Assembly (NCBI GenBank): GCA_964373925.1
Contig: CAYJWS010000005.1
Span: 1 to 33,380 of the forward strand
Direction of reading: 5' to 3'
DNA length: 33,380 nt
From: CAYJWS01 sp964373925
GTDB taxonomy: Bacteria; Patescibacteriota; Patescibacteriia; Buchananbacterales; GWA2-38-13
Below are positions 1 through 7,944 of this stretch, in pieces; position 1 is the stretch's first letter; each line of letters starts with the position of its first letter. The position numbers and the translations under genes are program-made. The notes beneath the pieces are model-generated. The model searched no databases, was not told the DNA's origin, and saw nothing but the letters and a program-made list of their open reading frames with translations.

Positions 1-13
1 ATCTTGCTGTATG

Positions 14-41
14 TTAACTTAAGCTTAGCTCTTTTCATAAT
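14..41 (+). promoter_or_regulatory. Possible sigma-70 promoter of the first gene
   Basis: TTAACT at 14-19 and CATAAT at 36-41 are separated by 16 bases, a plausible -35/-10 pair. The spot lies 38 bases before the start codon of the zinc-ribbon gene. The match is moderate and the region is AT-rich, so chance is possible. Confidence 0.3.
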
Positions 42-78
42 TTTTTTAAATGAATGCTTGTACTATAAGGAGGTCTTC

Positions 79-738
79 ATGCAGTTTCGAGATGATGAAC
101 AGCTTGCGTCAGTCTGTCAGGCACTATGTGATCTGGTAGGGATTTCATCTTCACCCCTGTGGTTACCACAAGGCCCGACTTCATGGGCAAGGGGTATTCT
201 TATGAGTTATAGATATGGGGGTAGTAAATTGACTTTATCTTGGAGTGATCAAATAGTTTTTCTTATAGCCTGCGCGTTTTGGTACATGTTTTGTTCAAAT
301 GAAAAAAACCGACTTTTTTTGCAGGAACCTTCCCTTTCAATGAACAGTCGCTTGAGAAGTGGCGCGGTGGAGTTTGATACAGTCATTAAAATGCTCAATA
401 GCAAAAGCTTGTCTGCCTTAGGAGAACTTCTCGTCACCTATACAGAGGGGCTGGATGCAATTGATCGTTGGATTCAAAAATTTGATACAAAAAAGCAACC
501 GTGGACATGTCCAAAGTGTGGGAAGAAGATATTATGCCAATACGAACTTAAATCTGAAAGTCCGGTCTCGTCAATACTTGAAACGGTTGAATATTTTACT
601 CACAAATGTGGAAATTGCGGTTTTAGCGAAACGTATAATCATTGTCTTGCTTCCCAGTCAGAGAATGAGTTAGATACATTCGATCCCGTACATATTGAAC
701 CTTCAAAATCGTGTCCTTTGTGTGAACCAACTATATAA
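79..738 (+). CDS. Unknown protein with C-terminal zinc ribbon
   Basis: A 219-residue protein of unknown function. The start at 79 is chosen because an AAGGAGG ribosome binding site lies just before it; the frame is open further upstream, but without such a site. The N-terminal two thirds show no motif I recognise. The C-terminal part holds a CPKC pair (about residues 144-147) and a CGNC pair (about 177-180), the spacing of a zinc ribbon, and the protein ends with a further CPLC pair. No signal peptide or membrane segment is seen, so it is probably cytoplasmic. It stands alone, converging with the next gene, with a terminator between them. Zinc ribbons of this kind occur in nucleic-acid-binding and protein-binding proteins; nothing here decides between them. 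Confidence 0.75.
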   Translation: MQFRDDEQLASVCQALCDLVGISSSPLWLPQGPTSWARGILMSYRYGGSKLTLSWSDQIVFLIACAFWYMFCSNEKNRLFLQEPSLSMNSRLRSGAVEFDTVIKMLNSKSLSALGELLVTYTEGLDAIDRWIQKFDTKKQPWTCPKCGKKILCQYELKSESPVSSILETVEYFTHKCGNCGFSETYNHCLASQSENELDTFDPVHIEPSKSCPLCEPTI

Positions 739-747
739 TAAAAAGTA

Positions 748-773
748 AGAGACTCTTATGAGTCTCTTTTTTT
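748..773 (+). terminator. Intrinsic terminator between convergent genes
   Basis: AGAGACTC (748-755) pairs perfectly with GAGTCTCT (760-767) across a 4-base loop and is followed by a run of T. It sits ten bases after the stop of the plus-strand gene. The A-rich left flank could let it work weakly on the minus strand for the facing gene too. Confidence 0.8.
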
Positions 774-783
774 ATATGGTTGA

Positions 784-1470
784 TTAAGAGAAATTGTATC
801 TCTTTTTTATGATACCAATTTTGTATCTGAATTCATCAATCCTCAAAGAAAGATTTGTAAACAATTTGAAGACTTCTGAAAAATATCCTAAAATATCATT
901 TTCATCTTTCTTGGAAAAATCCCATGGAAAGACTTCGCAGATTTCTCCAAAAAATAAAAAATGCATTCCATGGGATAGGGATGATTTTAGAAGTCTTGGG
1001 ACGAGATTCTTTAATATATCCAATCTCAGATTTGACGGAACTTTTAGTACTTTTGCAAGAAAACGAGAACCAATATCCATCACCATATCAACTCTATCAG
1101 CTGGCCAACGGCAATTTTTAGAACACTTTTGTGCGATTTCACCAAAGTAATTGACTCCCTCAATGCCACTGCTTTTATATAATTCAAATAAGTCTCGAAT
1201 AACATTAAGCATCTTATCCCAAGTTGCGGCTTTATTTTCTGATGCCCATGCATAATGCGCATGTAAAAATAGTTCTCGATCTTCTGGTAAAACCCTTTCT
1301 AATATTAATTGTGCTTCCTCTATGAATATCTTCTTGCGTGTTTCGGTTTGACTATGGAGCCAATCAATTCTTCCACCTGAAAGATCGGGGTCAGTAAGAC
1401 TTGGATCATCATCGCTGACTGCCTGCCAGTCACCATACTTTCTTTCAATGAGTTTTAATGTGTCCGACAT
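784..1470 (-). CDS. Protein of unknown function
   Basis: A 228-residue, charged, probably mostly helical protein with no domain I can name. The start at 1470 is supported by a GGAGGA ribosome binding site a few bases upstream on the minus strand. There is no signal peptide or transmembrane segment, so a soluble cytoplasmic protein is likely. The sequence is rich in Trp, Asp and Lys, and the C-terminus is basic. It faces the zinc-ribbon gene and shares its terminator. It is separated by about 110 bases from murJ on its other side and need not be functionally linked to it. Confidence 0.65.
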   Translation of the reverse strand: MSDTLKLIERKYGDWQAVSDDDPSLTDPDLSGGRIDWLHSQTETRKKIFIEEAQLILERVLPEDRELFLHAHYAWASENKAATWDKMLNVIRDLFELYKSSGIEGVNYFGEIAQKCSKNCRWPADRVDMVMDIGSRFLAKVLKVPSNLRLDILKNLVPRLLKSSLSHGMHFLFFGEICEVFPWDFSKKDENDILGYFSEVFKLFTNLSLRIDEFRYKIGIIKKRYNFS

Positions 1471-1579
1471 TTATCCTCCTTTGTTTCGTCTGAAGATACA
1501 ATATATTGTTGTAAAGAACACCACTCATAATTTCTCACATTTCTTCTTAAAAGTCAAACAATGGAAAAACACGCGCACC

Positions 1580-3190
1580 TTACTCCACGGACTCGGTGGG
1601 GGTAAAGCGCGACAAAAACTTTTTTTGCAAAGAAGAAACAAAAAGAATAGCTTCGGCAGATTGAAGCGCGAAACAAACTATGAAATATATTAAGACCCCA
1701 GTAATGGAAGCAACTCCTCCTTGAATGGCGATACCGACAAATGTTTGCGTGCCAAAAAACGGCTCAATGGCGTATTTTACCCCCTGAACCGAAAGCGCCA
1801 TACAAAACGAAGCAATGGCAATTTTAACAGTAGAGGCAAAAATTCGCGCTTCATCTATATCGCCGATCCTTATTTTCAATACAATCCACAAAAGCAAAAG
1901 ATTTATTATGCTTGAAATAGAAAAAGCCAGCGCAAGGCCCTCAACCTGTGATTTAAAAAATATTTTTATAAATAGAATACTTAGTATAATATTCAATGCG
2001 CTTGATATCACTCCAACAATAAAAGGGGTCATGCTGTCTTTCTTGGCGAAAAATGCTCTTGAAAAAAGATGGATCAAGCATTGCGCGAAAAGGCTTGTGG
2101 AGAATATCGCGAGCGTATTCATGGTAAGGACCGTGTCATTCCAGTCAAATCTCCCGCTTCCAAGAAGCGCCCTTACAATCTGCGCGCGCAAAATAATAAG
2201 GAGCGCCGAAGCAGGTATGACGAAAAAAAGTATTTGCCTCAATGTTAAAGAAAAATTTTCTATAAATTTTTCTTTATGGTTTGAGTATTCGGAAAGCGTC
2301 GGAAACACGGCAATGGCATACGACACCCCAAAAATTACAAGGGGCACGCTCTGTATATTATTCGCGAAATTAAAAATAGTTATGCTCCCCTCCTGAAGCG
2401 TAGATCCGATAATGGTCACAACCACAAGATTAATTTGATTGATTATCAAACTCAATGTCCTTGGCACCATCATTATTAAAATTTTTCTTACGCCCTCGCG
2501 AATAAAAGTAAAATCAATTCTCGGGCGGTACCCGAGCCAAAGCACGCTTGGAATCTGCACAAGCATATGAAAAAATGCCCCCAAAACCACTCCCCATCCA
2601 AGCCCGTATATTCCCATAGAAGGCGTAAAAAAAATAGCGCCGATAATTATTCCGATATTATACATGATAGGGGCAAGCGAAAAAACAAGAAATTGCCTAA
2701 AGGACTGAAGCATGCTTCCAAAAATCCCGGCGATTCCCAAAAGTATCGGGCTCAAAAACATAATTCTCGCGAGATTTGACGTAGTCTCCAACTCTTGCTG
2801 CGAAAATCCGGGCGCGAGAAATTTTACAATAAAAGGAGTAAAAAAAATAAGAATGCCGCAAACCGCTATCAAGCCAAACAGCATAAGCGTCAGAAGATTA
2901 TTAACAATCTTCCACGCCTCCTTGCTATCTTTTTTTATGTATTCCGTAAAAATCGGAATAAACCCCGCCGAGAGCGTCCCTAAAACAAGCAAATTAAACA
3001 CAAGATCCGGTATGCGAAAAGATGTATAGTATATATCAAGCGTCCTCTCTGCCCCAAAAAGCCCAGCAAGCACGCGATCACGAAATACTCCCAAAAGTTT
3101 TGATGCTAAAGAAGCCGCTCCAATAATAACGGCGGCTGATGTAATAGTTTTGGCCTGTCCATTGAGTTGTGTAAATAATCGCCTCAACAT
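1580..3190 (-). CDS. murJ: MurJ/MviN-family lipid II flippase
   Basis: A 536-residue polytopic membrane protein of the MOP superfamily. MurJ moves lipid II, the peptidoglycan precursor, across the cytoplasmic membrane. The N-terminus has the family pattern of a first helix with SLASKLLGVFRDRVLAGLFG, and many further hydrophobic segments follow, fitting the usual 13-14 helices and about 500 residues. The ATG at 3190 overlaps the stop of the upstream acyl-CoA synthetase by one base (TGATG), which implies translational coupling; a TTG one codon earlier is a less likely start. Presence of murJ suggests the cell makes its own peptidoglycan. The pairing with a metabolic gene looks like genome packing rather than shared function. 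Confidence 0.92.
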   Translation of the reverse strand: MLRRLFTQLNGQAKTITSAAVIIGAASLASKLLGVFRDRVLAGLFGAERTLDIYYTSFRIPDLVFNLLVLGTLSAGFIPIFTEYIKKDSKEAWKIVNNLLTLMLFGLIAVCGILIFFTPFIVKFLAPGFSQQELETTSNLARIMFLSPILLGIAGIFGSMLQSFRQFLVFSLAPIMYNIGIIIGAIFFTPSMGIYGLGWGVVLGAFFHMLVQIPSVLWLGYRPRIDFTFIREGVRKILIMMVPRTLSLIINQINLVVVTIIGSTLQEGSITIFNFANNIQSVPLVIFGVSYAIAVFPTLSEYSNHKEKFIENFSLTLRQILFFVIPASALLIILRAQIVRALLGSGRFDWNDTVLTMNTLAIFSTSLFAQCLIHLFSRAFFAKKDSMTPFIVGVISSALNIILSILFIKIFFKSQVEGLALAFSISSIINLLLLWIVLKIRIGDIDEARIFASTVKIAIASFCMALSVQGVKYAIEPFFGTQTFVGIAIQGGVASITGVLIYFIVCFALQSAEAILFVSSLQKKFLSRFTPTESVE

Positions 3191-5289
3191 CAAAATAGTA
3201 TCCTAAAATCTACAATTGTAGCGCCTTCCTGCGCTTTTCCAACCATGACGGGATTAAAATCTATTTCTAATATCTCTGGAAAATCAATCATAAGCTGTGA
3301 TAATTTATTAATAATATCAACCAATGATTCTATGTCGTAAGAAGGTTTTCCCCTTATTCCCTTAAGTATAGGATATGAATGCAACTCTCGTATGAGCTCG
3401 CGAGCGTCAGATCTACTCACCGGAGCTAAACGCAGTGAAACATCTTTAAAAACCTCCGCGTAGATTCCCCCGATTCCTGCAAGAATTACTGGGCCAAATT
3501 GCGCATCGCGCCTCGCCCCGCAAATAATTTCAAATCCTGGCGCCATGGGCTGAAAAACTACTCCACCAATTTTTGCGTTTGGCATATGGGAAGAAACATT
3601 TTTTTGTATATTCGCAAAAGCTTCACGCGCCTCTACTGCGTTTTTTATATCAACAATCACGGCATTGATATCGCTTTTATGCACAACATCTTGCGAATCA
3701 ATCTTTGCAGCAAGAGGGAACGGATAGCGGATTTTTTCAATATCTTCCGCATTCTCCGCGAGAAACGATTCAACGCATGGCAACTCATATGCTTTAAGAA
3801 CTTCAAGGGCATTTTTAAAATTTAGCTGAAATTTTCCTCGCTCTTTTTCGGCTTTAAAAATATTCTTGAAATCATTATATGTATTTATGTTTACGACAAT
3901 TTTTTTATACTGATCATTATTTTTTCCTTCGTGTTTATTTTTCCCTAAGATATGCCCATACATTGCCTCAAGAACGTCTACTGCCTGATGCGGAAATTCA
4001 TACGCGGGGATATTTTTTTTCGCAAGAAGCGATATGCCATCAGACACTTTTTTTCCTCCAATAAACACTGCTACAATGGGCTTTTTAAATTTTTTTGAGG
4101 CAAAAATTATAATTTTGGCTGTTTTTTCTATTTCCGTGACCGTCTGCGGGGTAAGAACAACAATGCAGGCGTCAACTCCCGTGTCTGTAAGCGCCGCCGC
4201 AAGAGCCGTCTCGTAACGAAGCGCGTTTGCGTCACCAACAATATCTATTGGATTTTTAATACTTGCTGTTTTTGGAAGATTTTGTAAAAGTTTTTTTTGG
4301 GTTTCCTTGTTGAATACGGCAAGCTGCAGAGAACTCTGCGATACCAAATCGGTCGTAAGTACCGCAGGACCGCCGGCGTTTGAAATAATAGCAACCTTGT
4401 TGCCTTGTAACTTATTCGAATGGGCCGCAAAAAGAGCGAGATCAAAAAAATTCTCAAGAGTACGCGCGCGAATGATATTTGCTTTTCGAAAAACTGCTTC
4501 TATAACCTTATCGTCTCCCGCGAGAGATCCCGTATGGGAGGACGCTGCATTTTTTCCCTGCTCCGTAACCCCTGCTTTTAAAACAATCACGGGCTTTTTC
4601 ACTGAAAGCGCCTGTGCTGCTTGTAAAAACTCTTTTCCTGAGCGAATCTCTTCCAGATAACACAATACCACAGATGTTTTTTGATCGTTTTCAAAATATT
4701 CCATGAAATCCACTTCATCAAGCACGGTTTTATTGCCAAGACTTATGAATTTTGAAAATCCTAAACTATTTTTATGCGACCAGTCAAGGATCGCTGAACA
4801 AATCGCTCCGGATTGAGAAATAAATCCTATTCCACCCGGACGTATCATGCCTTTCGCGAAGGAAGCATTGAGCCTGTTTTCTGAATTTAAAATTCCAAGG
4901 CAATTTGGGCCTAAAACATTTATGGAGTATTTTTTTGAGATTTTTGAAATTTCATCCTCAAGCCGCCTCCCTTCTTCTCCAGTTTCGGAAAATCCCGCAC
5001 TAATTATTATCGCATTGGGAATTTTCTTTTTTCCACACTCTTCAAGTACCGCGAGAGAAAAAACTGCGGGGATACAAACGACGGCAAGATCAATTTTTAC
5101 GGGAATATCAGAAACGCTTGTAAAAACTTTTTTACCTAAAATCTTCTTACTGGAAGGATTAACTAAATACACCTTACCCGAAAATTTATGGGAAAGTATG
5201 TTTTTTGCGATAGTATGCCCTATTTTTTTTGAATTTGAAGAAACACCTATGACAGCTACTGATTTTGGATATAAAAAAGTTTTAAGCAT
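3190..5289 (-). CDS. ADP-forming acyl-CoA (acetate-CoA) synthetase, fused alpha-beta
   Basis: A 699-residue cytoplasmic enzyme of the NDP-forming acyl-CoA synthetase superfamily. Such enzymes turn acetyl-CoA (or similar), ADP and phosphate into the free acid, CoA and ATP, giving fermentative cells ATP at the end of the pathway. The N-terminal half has the CoA-binding Rossmann domain (PKSVAVIGVS near residues 8-17) and succinyl-CoA-ligase-like domains; H252 in SSHTGSLAGDD is the expected phosphorylated histidine. The C-terminal part from about residue 480 is an ATP-grasp domain. Both halves are fused in one chain. I start it at 5289 (MLKTF): the longer frame runs 48 codons into repetitive intergenic DNA. 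An AT-rich TATAAT at 5317-5322 may be its -10. The exact acid substrate cannot be told. Confidence 0.88.
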   Translation of the reverse strand: MLKTFLYPKSVAVIGVSSNSKKIGHTIAKNILSHKFSGKVYLVNPSSKKILGKKVFTSVSDIPVKIDLAVVCIPAVFSLAVLEECGKKKIPNAIIISAGFSETGEEGRRLEDEISKISKKYSINVLGPNCLGILNSENRLNASFAKGMIRPGGIGFISQSGAICSAILDWSHKNSLGFSKFISLGNKTVLDEVDFMEYFENDQKTSVVLCYLEEIRSGKEFLQAAQALSVKKPVIVLKAGVTEQGKNAASSHTGSLAGDDKVIEAVFRKANIIRARTLENFFDLALFAAHSNKLQGNKVAIISNAGGPAVLTTDLVSQSSLQLAVFNKETQKKLLQNLPKTASIKNPIDIVGDANALRYETALAAALTDTGVDACIVVLTPQTVTEIEKTAKIIIFASKKFKKPIVAVFIGGKKVSDGISLLAKKNIPAYEFPHQAVDVLEAMYGHILGKNKHEGKNNDQYKKIVVNINTYNDFKNIFKAEKERGKFQLNFKNALEVLKAYELPCVESFLAENAEDIEKIRYPFPLAAKIDSQDVVHKSDINAVIVDIKNAVEAREAFANIQKNVSSHMPNAKIGGVVFQPMAPGFEIICGARRDAQFGPVILAGIGGIYAEVFKDVSLRLAPVSRSDARELIRELHSYPILKGIRGKPSYDIESLVDIINKLSQLMIDFPEILEIDFNPVMVGKAQEGATIVDFRILF

Positions 5290-5328
5290 ACTATAATAGA
5301 TACAATATTTGAGTATATTATACTCTCC

Positions 5329-5523
5329 TCTCCGATATCGGCTTCTCGTCCCGCCATCGGCCCTGAAGGGCTCAGGCCCTGAACGGGAGCTCGAAGTCGA
5401 GAGAAGAGGAGGTGGTGGTGAGGTTACAGGCAAAGCTTGCGGATGAATTCATTTTTTTCGTTAAACATTCTTCGTTACCTCACCCTCAATCCCCCGAAAG
5501 CTTTCGGGGGAAGGCATAGCGGT
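5329..5523. repeat. Intergenic palindrome-rich repeat
   Basis: GC-rich DNA between the acyl-CoA synthetase and the kinase. It contains an imperfect long inverted repeat (arms near 5329-5356 and 5385-5412), a GGCCCTGAAGGGC-type palindrome near 5357-5370, and a perfect palindrome of CCCCCGAAAG with its complement at 5491-5510. The same CCCGAAAGCTTTCGGG core recurs near 23510 and 24070, so it is a dispersed element. No T-run follows the palindrome, so it is a poor terminator. Confidence 0.6.
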
Positions 5524-6540
5524 TTACTTTTTAATCTTTTCGGAAAGTTCTTTTTTTGAAAGCGCCCCTTCCTGCGCGCCGATCCTTGTTACAACGCTTG
5601 CCGAATTTATAGCAGACATGCGAAGCGCTCTCAAAACATCCTTTGAATTTTCCAGCAGTGTTGCCACAAAGGTCGCGCCAAAAGCGTCTCCGACGCCCGT
5701 TGTATTAATTGCCTTTCTCTTTATGGATTTTGTATTATAAAACTTGCCAAAATGAAGCACGCTCGCACCCTTAATGCCCTCGGTTATGACAACCGTTTTC
5801 GGTCCCCAATCGCTTAGCATATTTAAAAGATATAATGTCTTATTTAAAAATCTTGGATTTCTTTTGCCTATCCTGATTCCGGTCAAAACAAATTCTATGG
5901 CCTCGTCTTTATTGAGAATAAGTATATCAATTTTTTTCAGCTCATTCTCAAGCATTTTTTTTCCCGCCTGAATTTGCGCACTCCCGGGGTTCCAAGCGAG
6001 TTTTGAATGGTTCTTTTTAGCGTGCGAAACAAGCGCTTTAAATCCCCTCATCCAGTTGTCGCCGGAAAGCGAGCTCACGTAATAATAATGAGTGTCAATC
6101 CTCTGTAAAATATTTTCTGTAATTTCAAGAGTTTCGTTTGCTCCGCGATACGTAAAGGCAATATGTTCATGCTCTTTTTTTCCGGAACAAATGATAAAAG
6201 AAACACCTGACCTCAAGCTTGCGTCTTTTTGCATAAAATCAAGATGAATATTTTTGTCTTTCAGGGTATCACGGATATTTTCTCCTTCTTTGTCATCTCC
6301 AACTCTGCACAGTATCGCGGTCTTTAATTCAAGCAAAGAAAATATATTCGCCGCGTTCGCCGCTCCTCCTCCCAGCGTAAAATACGCCTCGTGGATTGGA
6401 ATTTTTGCGCCATATTCAAACCCAAGCATTCTTTGCTCCGTAAGATTTTCCGGCGTCTTAAAAACCCTTCCTTTGTTCGTATAAAAAGTGACGTCCCCCA
6501 CAACGCCCCCAACCGCGACAACATCAAATTGATGTGACAT
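5524..6540 (-). CDS. PfkB-family carbohydrate/nucleoside kinase
   Basis: A 338-residue kinase of the ribokinase/PfkB family, which phosphorylates a sugar or nucleoside hydroxyl with ATP in the cytoplasm. The first signature is seen as GGGAANAANIFSLL (about residues 57-70). The second, with the anion hole and catalytic Asp, is TTGVGDAFGATF near residues 280-292. Length is normal for the family. The substrate is not evident; adenosine, ribose or a sugar phosphate are all possible. The ATG at 6540 has no clear Shine-Dalgarno sequence, and a TG-TATACT extended -10 ends about 30 bases upstream, so the mRNA leader is probably short. The gene is flanked by the acyl-CoA synthetase and a CAP protein on the same strand. 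Confidence 0.87.
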   Translation of the reverse strand: MSHQFDVVAVGGVVGDVTFYTNKGRVFKTPENLTEQRMLGFEYGAKIPIHEAYFTLGGGAANAANIFSLLELKTAILCRVGDDKEGENIRDTLKDKNIHLDFMQKDASLRSGVSFIICSGKKEHEHIAFTYRGANETLEITENILQRIDTHYYYVSSLSGDNWMRGFKALVSHAKKNHSKLAWNPGSAQIQAGKKMLENELKKIDILILNKDEAIEFVLTGIRIGKRNPRFLNKTLYLLNMLSDWGPKTVVITEGIKGASVLHFGKFYNTKSIKRKAINTTGVGDAFGATFVATLLENSKDVLRALRMSAINSASVVTRIGAQEGALSKKELSEKIKK

Positions 6541-6567
6541 ATATAAAAATTACTATTTCTTATCAAT

Positions 6568-6576
6568 AGTATAACA
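6568..6576 (-). promoter_or_regulatory. Extended -10 promoter of the PfkB kinase
   Basis: On the minus strand the sequence reads TGT-TATACT, an extended -10 element. No good -35 is seen at the usual distance, which extended -10 promoters can tolerate. Transcription would begin roughly 20 bases before the start codon. Confidence 0.4.
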
Positions 6577-6595
6577 TATAAACGATGACAAAATA

Positions 6596-6614
6596 AAGCC
6601 CTCTTTCAGGGTTT
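6596..6614 (-). terminator. Weak terminator after the CAP gene
   Basis: AAGCCCT and AGGGTTT (plus-strand reading) pair around a CTTTC loop with one G-T pair, overlapping the CAP gene stop. On the minus strand the hairpin is followed by TTTATTTTG. The stem is short and has an A-C mismatch on that strand, so efficiency is doubtful. Confidence 0.4.
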
Positions 6615-7779
6615 AAAGTATGAGAATTTTCCCGGAAAAAATTTCTGCAAAATGCAATTTGGTAATAAAAAGCGCGGAAATAATGGCAATAACCACAAGG
6701 GTCTGCATAATCAGCGAGCCATGCTGAATTTTAAATCGAACGACTATATTAATAAGCAGCGCCAGTGTGATAAATATCAAAAACGCGATGATTGCGACAT
6801 TCATCCAAAAAATAGAAAAATTAACGACCTTTGAACCGCCCCTCGCTTCAGTATTATTCACGACGATTATTTCTTCCGAAGATTCGCCTCCTAAAACGTT
6901 TTGTCGGTCTTGTATTTTTTCATTCTGCGCATCCATACCCGATGCAATACGGGAAGGAATTTCTATTTTTTGAGGCACGGGTTTTTGCAAAACGAGCGCC
7001 TCGCTTCTTTTCGTTCCAAAAAATTGAACAAGGATATCGCTTTCACGCCCAAGCATCTCTCCGCTCACGACCGCTACTCCGATATCAAGGTATTTGTCAT
7101 TTAAAATGTTTTTTCTGTGGTTTGGACTTTTCATAAATGCTTGATGTATGAGTTCGGCAGAGCTAAAGTCCATGGCAAGATTTTCTCCCGCGTACACATA
7201 ATCGTATTCTTCTTTGCTAATCCACTCCCATGGCCTTCTTCCTTCGGGAGTATCATGCGCAAAATAACCGCGCCGCAACATATCTTCACCTTTTAATAAT
7301 GCGATTCTCGACAAAATCGGATCTACGCGAAGATTGCGTATGCCATTGTCTTTCCTCTCTTTATTTACAAGCGTAATCAATTCATCCGCTACAATTCTTG
7401 ACATCTCCGCCTTATTCGGATACACAAAAAATAAAAATCCAGTTCCCAAAAGCTTGATGGCAATAGCTACCATAAGATACGCGGCAAGCGACTTTGGGCG
7501 CAATGAATGCGGTTTATGGTCATTGCCTTCGTGCGGAATAAAAAAATCTTTTAAATTTTTTTTTGTATCCCTCCAAAAATCTTTTGACGTTTCTTTTCCA
7601 CGGATGAACTCTTTAATCTCACTCTTTTCCGCTTTTTCAAAAATAATAATCCGCTTTTTATTTCTCGCGTACAAGTACCCAGCCAAGGCCGTCAACGTCT
7701 GAAAAAATATAAAAATAAGAGCTCGTTTTTTGGCGTTCTTGATTTTTTTCTTATTTTTTTTAATATTTATATCTTTCAT
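6613..7779 (-). CDS. Membrane-anchored CAP (SCP/PR-1-like) domain protein
   Basis: A 388-residue protein. A basic N-terminus precedes a hydrophobic stretch, a second membrane segment (LMVAIAIKLLGTGFLFFVY, about residues 100-120), then a CAP domain (about 125-270) with the usual landmarks GYFAHDTPEG, GENLAMDF and HRKNIL. Two more hydrophobic segments close the chain. The CAP domain is likely outside the membrane. Bacterial CAP proteins are linked to cell-wall or surface functions, but their activity is usually unknown; the His/Glu positions typical of the cavity appear kept. The ATG at 7779 is preferred to a TTG twelve codons earlier. It could be transcribed separately from the PfkB kinase, given the promoter between them. 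Confidence 0.82.
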   Translation of the reverse strand: MKDINIKKNKKKIKNAKKRALIFIFFQTLTALAGYLYARNKKRIIIFEKAEKSEIKEFIRGKETSKDFWRDTKKNLKDFFIPHEGNDHKPHSLRPKSLAAYLMVAIAIKLLGTGFLFFVYPNKAEMSRIVADELITLVNKERKDNGIRNLRVDPILSRIALLKGEDMLRRGYFAHDTPEGRRPWEWISKEEYDYVYAGENLAMDFSSAELIHQAFMKSPNHRKNILNDKYLDIGVAVVSGEMLGRESDILVQFFGTKRSEALVLQKPVPQKIEIPSRIASGMDAQNEKIQDRQNVLGGESSEEIIVVNNTEARGGSKVVNFSIFWMNVAIIAFLIFITLALLINIVVRFKIQHGSLIMQTLVVIAIISALFITKLHFAEIFSGKILIL

Positions 7780-7858
7780 ACCGAGTAAAAATTGCTGAAT
7801 AATTAAAAAAATCAACTAAAAAAATTATACCATATTTACCTACAAAATGCAAAAATAA

Positions 7859-7887
7859 TTGACTTTTCTTAAAATTAAAAGTATAAT
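7859..7887 (+). promoter_or_regulatory. Near-consensus sigma-70 promoter of the ABC-HAD operon
   Basis: TTGACT (7859-7864) and TATAAT (7882-7887) are separated by exactly 17 bases. The start codon of the ABC exporter, with a GGGAGGT ribosome binding site, follows 57 bases later. This is one of the strongest promoter matches in the window. Confidence 0.85.
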
Positions 7888-7944
7888 AACAAATCGGAAT
7901 TCATTTCCCGAAAAAATGTTCTTTTACAACACAGGGAGGTAAAT

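Noticed and set aside
5290..5433. Longer N-terminus of the acyl-CoA synthetase
   Set aside because: The extra 48 codons translate repetitive GC-rich intergenic DNA into low-complexity Pro/Ser/Arg sequence and lie before the family's normal start.
5491..5510. Terminator for the PfkB kinase
   Set aside because: The palindrome is strong but lacks a T-run on both strands and matches the dispersed repeat family instead.
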